This document shows positions 60,175 to 64,000 of a stretch of 64,000 nt of DNA, piece after piece. The position numbers and the translations under genes are program-made. Position 1 is the stretch's first letter; each line of letters begins with the position of its first letter. The stretch is from Pedobacter arcticus A12 (lineage in GTDB: Bacteria > Bacteroidota > Bacteroidia > Sphingobacteriales > Sphingobacteriaceae): positions 587,223 to 651,222 of the forward strand of contig NZ_JH947126.1 of NCBI RefSeq assembly GCF_000302595.1, written 5' to 3'. The notes below the pieces were generated by a model. That model had not been told where the DNA came from and ran no database searches. It saw nothing but the letters and a program-made list of their open reading frames with translations.

Positions 60175-61644
60175 ATGAAGAAAATAACTGGTTTGATTAT
60201 CGTTTTTCTTTCTCCTTTACTCCTATTTTCCCAAAATATTTCGCTTAACCACAGCGGCACCCAGTATGATAGTTTTGAAAATCCCGTTCAGCAGAGTTTT
60301 GAAAAGGATTTCAGTAGAAAATACGCTGTTACTTTATTACCTCATTTAAATGGATTTTTAAGCTTTAAAGGCGACGAAGAAAAATCATTTAAAAAATTCC
60401 TTTTTACAAGAGTGGTTTCTGAAAGCAGTTTTACTGATTTGGGTAACGCAAAAATAAACCAACTTAACCTAAATTCTAATATTTACTTGGTTAATTACCG
60501 CATTTTTAAAACCCGAAATTACAATAGAGAGTTGGGTTTTTCTTTACAACTAAGAGAAGAAGGTTTAGCCAATATTACAAACGAAATCATCTCGTTTATT
60601 GATGATTATAGAAAATTTTCAAAGACAACTTACCAAAACCCGTTCAACGGTAACGGATACAATCAAACTTATTGGCAACTTGGCTTGACATACCGAGAAA
60701 ACTACGATAAACGTTGGGCATTTGGCGGTAAATTAAGCTTGCTGAACGGCTTAACTTACAATAAAGCAAATGTATATGCTTCTCAACTTACCGTCAACCA
60801 AAACGGCTCGTACAACGCCAGCGTTACGGGCAATTATATTTCCAGCTTTGGCTTTAACAGCTTATCATTAACAAAATTGCTCCCTAATTTGAAGAATATA
60901 GGTGTGGCAGCAAGTTTAGCAACATCTTATCAAACACCATCCGGTTTTTATTTCACCGTAAACCTAAAGGATATGGGTTTTATACATTGGGGAAAAAGCA
61001 CTTCTAAATATAGCTTTAATACCAATACAACCATACTAAATCCATCTGGTAATAATGCTATATCGCAAGTATTAGATCCTATAATCGCAGACTCAAAGGC
61101 CCACGAAATAAACAAGCCTTTCAATAGTAAAATAGACACCAAAATAGAATTTGCAGCATCAAAACAGTTTGGTTTTTATAAACCTGTATTCATATTTTCG
61201 AAAAGCACTTTTAACCCGCAAGGGCAAATTGCGGTGGTCAATAACTTCCAGAAAAACAGTTTTGTATTTAGTTTAAGTCCCATTTACGATTTACAAAGCA
61301 AACTCAACTTAGGCTCCCAAATAATGGTAAAATCGTCTAATATGGAATTTTACACGGGTAGCGAACAGGTTTTCCCAACTTACTATTTAGCTAAATCTTA
61401 CCTCACCAAAAATGAGAATATTGGAAAAAGCAATCCCAGAGCAAGTTTTTACATCGGCATAAACGTGAAGTTTGGTCCCAAAATGCAAAATATCGGAACT
61501 GCTGAAGAAATACCCGGTTTAAATGATAAAGAAACGGGCTACGTTGTAAGGTTAAGCAAAAAGGAACGTAAAAAACTTCAGAAGAAGAATAAGCAAATCG
61601 ATAAAAATTGGAATAAAAATAACAAGAGAAACCGCAGACGTTAA
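60175..61644 (+). CDS. DUF5723-like outer-membrane protein
   Basis: 489 residues. The signal peptide covers about residues 1-19 (IIVFLSPLLLFSQ). Long runs of alternating strands (GFSLQLREEGLANITNEII, YWQLGLTYRENYDKRW, GLNAKINQL-type) and a barrel-like centre resemble the DUF5723 (PorV/PorP-like) barrels of Bacteroidota. The C-terminus is unusually basic (KKERKKLQKKNKQIDKNW), which is not barrel-like and may face the periplasm. A T9SS-related role is a family-based guess. It is in tandem with the 58517-60124 gene. Confidence 0.6.
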   Translation: MKKITGLIIVFLSPLLLFSQNISLNHSGTQYDSFENPVQQSFEKDFSRKYAVTLLPHLNGFLSFKGDEEKSFKKFLFTRVVSESSFTDLGNAKINQLNLNSNIYLVNYRIFKTRNYNRELGFSLQLREEGLANITNEIISFIDDYRKFSKTTYQNPFNGNGYNQTYWQLGLTYRENYDKRWAFGGKLSLLNGLTYNKANVYASQLTVNQNGSYNASVTGNYISSFGFNSLSLTKLLPNLKNIGVAASLATSYQTPSGFYFTVNLKDMGFIHWGKSTSKYSFNTNTTILNPSGNNAISQVLDPIIADSKAHEINKPFNSKIDTKIEFAASKQFGFYKPVFIFSKSTFNPQGQIAVVNNFQKNSFVFSLSPIYDLQSKLNLGSQIMVKSSNMEFYTGSEQVFPTYYLAKSYLTKNENIGKSNPRASFYIGINVKFGPKMQNIGTAEEIPGLNDKETGYVVRLSKKERKKLQKKNKQIDKNWNKNNKRNRRR

Positions 61645-62330
61645 TCTTTCTTTTTCCCAGCTATAAATTCTTTTAGATAAAAAGGCTCAAAATAAGCCAC
61701 ATCAACAAAATCTTTATTTTCGAATTTTTCTAGGGCTGGCAAAGTAAGATCTTTTGCAGAATTTTGATAATCGCCCATTACCCTTGCGTTCAAGTGCAAG
61801 CCAAGCATTTCTTCGCATTTTTCAGCACCATCTCCAAAGAAATACACAATGTGGTTATTCAACACGTCATTAAAGCTAGTTTCATCTATAATTTTAGCTT
61901 CCGTATGCAGTATCACATTCAAATTATCGTCAAAAACACTACAGTAAACTTCCATCCTACGAGCATCAATCATTGGACAAAAAAGGGTGTTTGCCTGTAC
62001 AGAAAAGCACTTGCTTTTAAAACCACTTGTCATGGCTTGTAAAGTATTGATGGCGATCAAAGGGATATCAAGTGCATAACACAGACCTTTAGCAGTGGAC
62101 ACCCCAATTCTTAAACCTGTGTAAGAACCAGGCCCCATACTCACCGCAATGGCGTCCAAATCTTTAAAGGATTTATTGCTCTGCTTTAAAACCTCTTCAA
62201 TAAACAAAGTAATATTTGATGCGTGAATATTTCTATCCGTTTTTTCGATAACGTTTAGCAATTCGCCGTTTTGGGCAAGTGCAACAGAACAAGTTTGTGT
62301 AGCCGTTTCTATTTGAAGTATTAAAGACAT
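61641..62330 (-). CDS. tsaB: tRNA threonylcarbamoyladenosine biosynthesis protein TsaB
   Basis: 229 residues. The actin-like ASKHA fold starts ILQIETATQTCSVAL, with the conserved MGPGSYTGLRIGVSTAKGL segment at about 66-84 and the CPMIDARRMEVY loop near 117. TsaB forms the TsaBDE complex with TsaD that adds t6A to ANN-decoding tRNAs. The stop overlaps the upstream convergent gene's stop by four bases. A pyrimidine-rich low-complexity stretch separates it from yidD. Confidence 0.92.
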   Translation of the reverse strand: MSLILQIETATQTCSVALAQNGELLNVIEKTDRNIHASNITLFIEEVLKQSNKSFKDLDAIAVSMGPGSYTGLRIGVSTAKGLCYALDIPLIAINTLQAMTSGFKSKCFSVQANTLFCPMIDARRMEVYCSVFDDNLNVILHTEAKIIDETSFNDVLNNHIVYFFGDGAEKCEEMLGLHLNARVMGDYQNSAKDLTLPALEKFENKDFVDVAYFEPFYLKEFIAGKKKD

Positions 62331-62380
62331 TTTATGATGATATAAAATCTAACAGTTAATTTATCCTGTATAAAAGTTTT

Positions 62381-62458
62381 CGCTTTCAGTTTTTTCCTTT
62401 TCACTTTCAACTTTTTACTTTTTACTTTCTACTTTTCACTTTCTACTTTTCACTTCTT
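62381..62458. repeat. Pyrimidine-rich low-complexity repeat
   Basis: Loose tandem units of the type ACTTTCTACTTTTC. A related stretch is at about 30040-30075 (GACTTTTTACTTTGTACTT). Confidence 0.6.
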
Positions 62459-62711
62459 AAGGAACAGGATCATGGCCGTGACTTCCCCATGGATGGCACC
62501 TGCCAATTCGTTTAAGCGTTAGCCAACCACCTTTAAAAGCACCATGTTTTTTGATGGCTTCTATTCCGTACTGAGAACAAGTGGGCGTAAACCTACATGA
62601 ACTACCTAAAAGTGGAGAAATAGCGTATTGATAAATCTTGATGATCGCTAAAAACAAAAAACCAATAAGCTGTTGAAAAAGGCGTATCATTTGATTACCT
62701 GATTTAAACAT
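62457..62711 (-). CDS. yidD: Membrane protein insertion efficiency factor YidD
   Basis: 84 residues (77 from the Met at 62690, [11 protein letters not shown], the more likely start). Conserved features are the N-terminal amphipathic helix ([13 protein letters not shown]), [16 protein letters not shown] and [17 protein letters not shown] with three Cys. It acts with YidC at the inner membrane. The start overlaps the rnpA end, as in the conserved rpmH-rnpA-yidD order. Confidence 0.92.
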   Translation of the reverse strand: MFKSGNQMIRLFQQLIGFLFLAIIKIYQYAISPLLGSSCRFTPTCSQYGIEAIKKHGAFKGGWLTLKRIGRCHPWGSHGHDPVP

Positions 62712-63085
62712 TCAACAAACATAAGGTTTAATTTTTTCTCAAGAAAAGAAGAATCATGCGCCTGGTTACCAACATAGTTTATTGCTAAAACAAGTTTGGT
62801 GTTGTGGGCTACAAGTGCTTGATAAAAGTGTTGTTCTTTATTTAAACGATAAGCTTCTTTGATGCGCCTTCTGATTAAATTACGATCAACGCTACGTTTA
62901 AATCTTTTCTTGGGCACAGCGATAACTACTTGCGCAGGAAAAAGCTGATCTAGGTTTGGAGACCTTAGCCAAGTAACCCGATAAGGGTATAATAAAAAAG
63001 AAGAACCGTTTTTAAAAAGCTCATCTAAGAGTTTTTTACTATATAACCGTTCTTCTTTTTGAAAATTGTATATTTTGGATGCCAT
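62687..63085 (-). CDS. rnpA: Ribonuclease P protein component
   Basis: 132 residues. The signature [15 protein letters not shown] is at about residues 66-80, with [15 protein letters not shown] before it. The N-terminus matches the [20 protein letters not shown] pattern. With RnpB RNA it removes 5' leaders from pre-tRNAs. It is placed between rpmH (upstream) and yidD (overlapping downstream). Confidence 0.93.
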   Translation of the reverse strand: MASKIYNFQKEERLYSKKLLDELFKNGSSFLLYPYRVTWLRSPNLDQLFPAQVVIAVPKKRFKRSVDRNLIRRRIKEAYRLNKEQHFYQALVAHNTKLVLAINYVGNQAHDSSFLEKKLNLMFVECLNQVIK

Positions 63086-63151
63086 TACCGACTTTTAAAT
63101 CTTTAAACACCGGCTAACTATCAAATTATTGATAATTAAAAGCAATCAAAA

Positions 63152-63310
63152 TTATGCTTTATGACGACGTTCGTCTGATACGGTTAGTCTTTTTCTGCCT
63201 TTTGCTCTTCTAGAAGCTAATACTCTTCTACCGTTAGCAGTAGACATTCTTTCTCTGAATCCGTGTTTATTTCTTCTTTTTCTTTGAGAAGGCTGGAATG
63301 TTCTTTTCAT
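63152..63310 (-). CDS. rpmH: Large ribosomal subunit protein bL34
   Basis: 52 residues, a very basic protein. It begins [18 protein letters not shown], continues with [21 protein letters not shown] and ends with [13 protein letters not shown], which is the bL34 pattern with the Bacteroidota C-terminal extension. It is too short to appear in most gene scans but is certain by sequence. It heads the rpmH-rnpA-yidD cluster. Confidence 0.96.
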   Translation of the reverse strand: MKRTFQPSQRKRRNKHGFRERMSTANGRRVLASRRAKGRKRLTVSDERRHKA

Positions 63311-63433
63311 GATGTTATATTGTAAATCTCTCTTTTAAAATCAAGAGTGCAAATATAGGGTTGTTATTTTAAAAAAGCAATGATTAAATAAAAAAATCAA
63401 TCTTTATTTAATCATTGCTAAAGATCAACCAGC

Positions 63434-63817
63434 TTACTTGTTTTTCAATAAATCTCTGATTTCTGCAAGTAACACTTCTTCTTTGGTTGGAGCTGGTGGC
63501 GCAACTGGCGCAGCAACTTCTTTCTTTTTTAACGAGTTAATGCCTTTGATAAGCATAAACAACACTAAAGCAACAATTACAAAACTGATTATTGCTGATA
63601 AAAAGCTACCGTATTTAACCGTTCCAAAAATAGTGAGTTCTTCAATATTTGTTAAATGTGCAGCATCTAAAGCTGGCTTTAGCAATAATGGCGTAACAAT
63701 ATCCTCAATAAATGAGTTAATTATTTTACTAAAAGCTGCTCCAATAACAACTGCAACAGCCAAATCTACCACATTCCCTTTTACGGCGAATTCTTTAAAC
63801 TCTTTTACAAATCCCAT
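63434..63817 (-). CDS. mscL: Large-conductance mechanosensitive channel MscL
   Basis: 127 residues. The N-terminal FVKEFKEFAVKGNVVDLAVAVVIGAAF segment is the first membrane helix with the pore-lining pattern. The second helix is SAIISFVIVALVLFMLIKGIN (near 73-93). The C-terminal helix is charged (PTKEEVLLAEIRDLLKN). It opens under membrane tension to release solutes after hypo-osmotic shock. It stands alone. Confidence 0.95.
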   Translation of the reverse strand: MGFVKEFKEFAVKGNVVDLAVAVVIGAAFSKIINSFIEDIVTPLLLKPALDAAHLTNIEELTIFGTVKYGSFLSAIISFVIVALVLFMLIKGINSLKKKEVAAPVAPPAPTKEEVLLAEIRDLLKNK

Positions 63818-63936
63818 AATTTTATATTTTTTAGAATATCCAAGTTAATAAATTGAAATATTAAATGTTAAAAAAAATTAATTATTTTTAAGAAAATTGG
63901 TTTGAAAATTGATAACGCCAATGCTCTAGCTTTTTT

Positions 63937-63944
63937 TAACTTTG
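63937..63944 (+). promoter_or_regulatory. -7 promoter element upstream of rpoN
   Basis: TAACTTTG matches the TAnnTTTG consensus exactly and is identical to the element before the primary sigma factor gene. The ATG follows 20 bases later. Confidence 0.5.
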
Positions 63945-63964
63945 GATTTAACTTACATTTATAC

Positions 63965-64000
63965 ATGCTAAAACAGAACCTTCAACAAAAACTTTTACAA
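63965..64000 (+). CDS. rpoN: RNA polymerase sigma-54 factor, first 12 codons only
   Basis: The 36 bases encode MLKQNLQQKLLQ, matching the start of Bacteroidota RpoN (region I). The gene leaves the window. The assignment rests on this short match plus the promoter element, so it is good but not certain. Confidence 0.7.
   Translation, partial: MLKQNLQQKLLQ

Overview
The window is AT-rich chromosomal DNA from a Bacteroidota bacterium, most likely a Pedobacter-like member of the Sphingobacteriaceae. Evidence: a 286-residue primary sigma factor of the short Bacteroidota type, TAnnTTTG-type -7 promoter elements, an S8 protease with a type IX (T9SS) C-terminal sorting domain, a fused MurF-alanine racemase, a histone H1-like Hc1 protein, an Oar-like TonB-dependent receptor and many signal peptides ending in Q after the cleavage site region. 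Most of the window is ordinary housekeeping sequence. No prophage, CRISPR array, rRNA operon or large genomic island is visible.

Layout. 1-7.4 kb: partial esterase, a tight recR-glycosyltransferase-SDR operon, a sodium/solute symporter, a LOG-family protein, group III truncated haemoglobin, a retropepsin-like protein and malate dehydrogenase. 7.7-11.2 kb: an orphan HscA-type Hsp70, a coiled-coil protein that carries only a histidine-kinase dimerisation helix, and an IS200-type element. 11.3-20.3 kb: a secreted pair including a 1185-residue fibre-like repeat protein, then three exported proteins (two lipoproteins) and a 7TM-AraC regulator. 20.5-30.6 kb: YjbQ, GH25 lysozyme, thymidine kinase, T9SS subtilase, transaldolase-like aldolase, SRP RNA, a DEAD-box helicase and a RES/Xre toxin-antitoxin pair. 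30.6-40.3 kb: OMPLA-like barrel, DUF502, murF-alr, recX, a tRNA cluster with a broken GIY-YIG gene and a second altered tRNA-Gly, a degenerate DEAD-box paralogue, a histone H1-like gene, a glycosyltransferase and recQ. 40.5-51.5 kb: WD40-like/amidohydrolase, TonB receptor, lipoamide dehydrogenase, a repeat-rich intergenic region, MBL hydrolase and the primary sigma factor. 52-64 kb: smpB, pcm, sugar transferase, priA, DUF423, two envelope proteins, tsaB, yidD-rnpA-rpmH, mscL and the first codons of rpoN.

The most unusual signals are in repeats and decayed genes, not in a new operon. They are: a tRNA-Gly copy whose anticodon arm has become a perfect extended palindrome, next to a GIY-YIG pseudogene; head-to-head REP-like palindrome pairs, one of which supplies the start of a protein; a lone hairpin that matches the ends of the local IS200 element; nested tandem duplications in the fibre protein; (TTAG)n arrays that begin directly after TAG stop codons; and two other interspersed intergenic repeats. 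I found no convincing undescribed multi-gene system. The best protein-level candidates are the kinase-less HisKA coiled-coil protein and the DEAD-like protein with altered helicase motifs.
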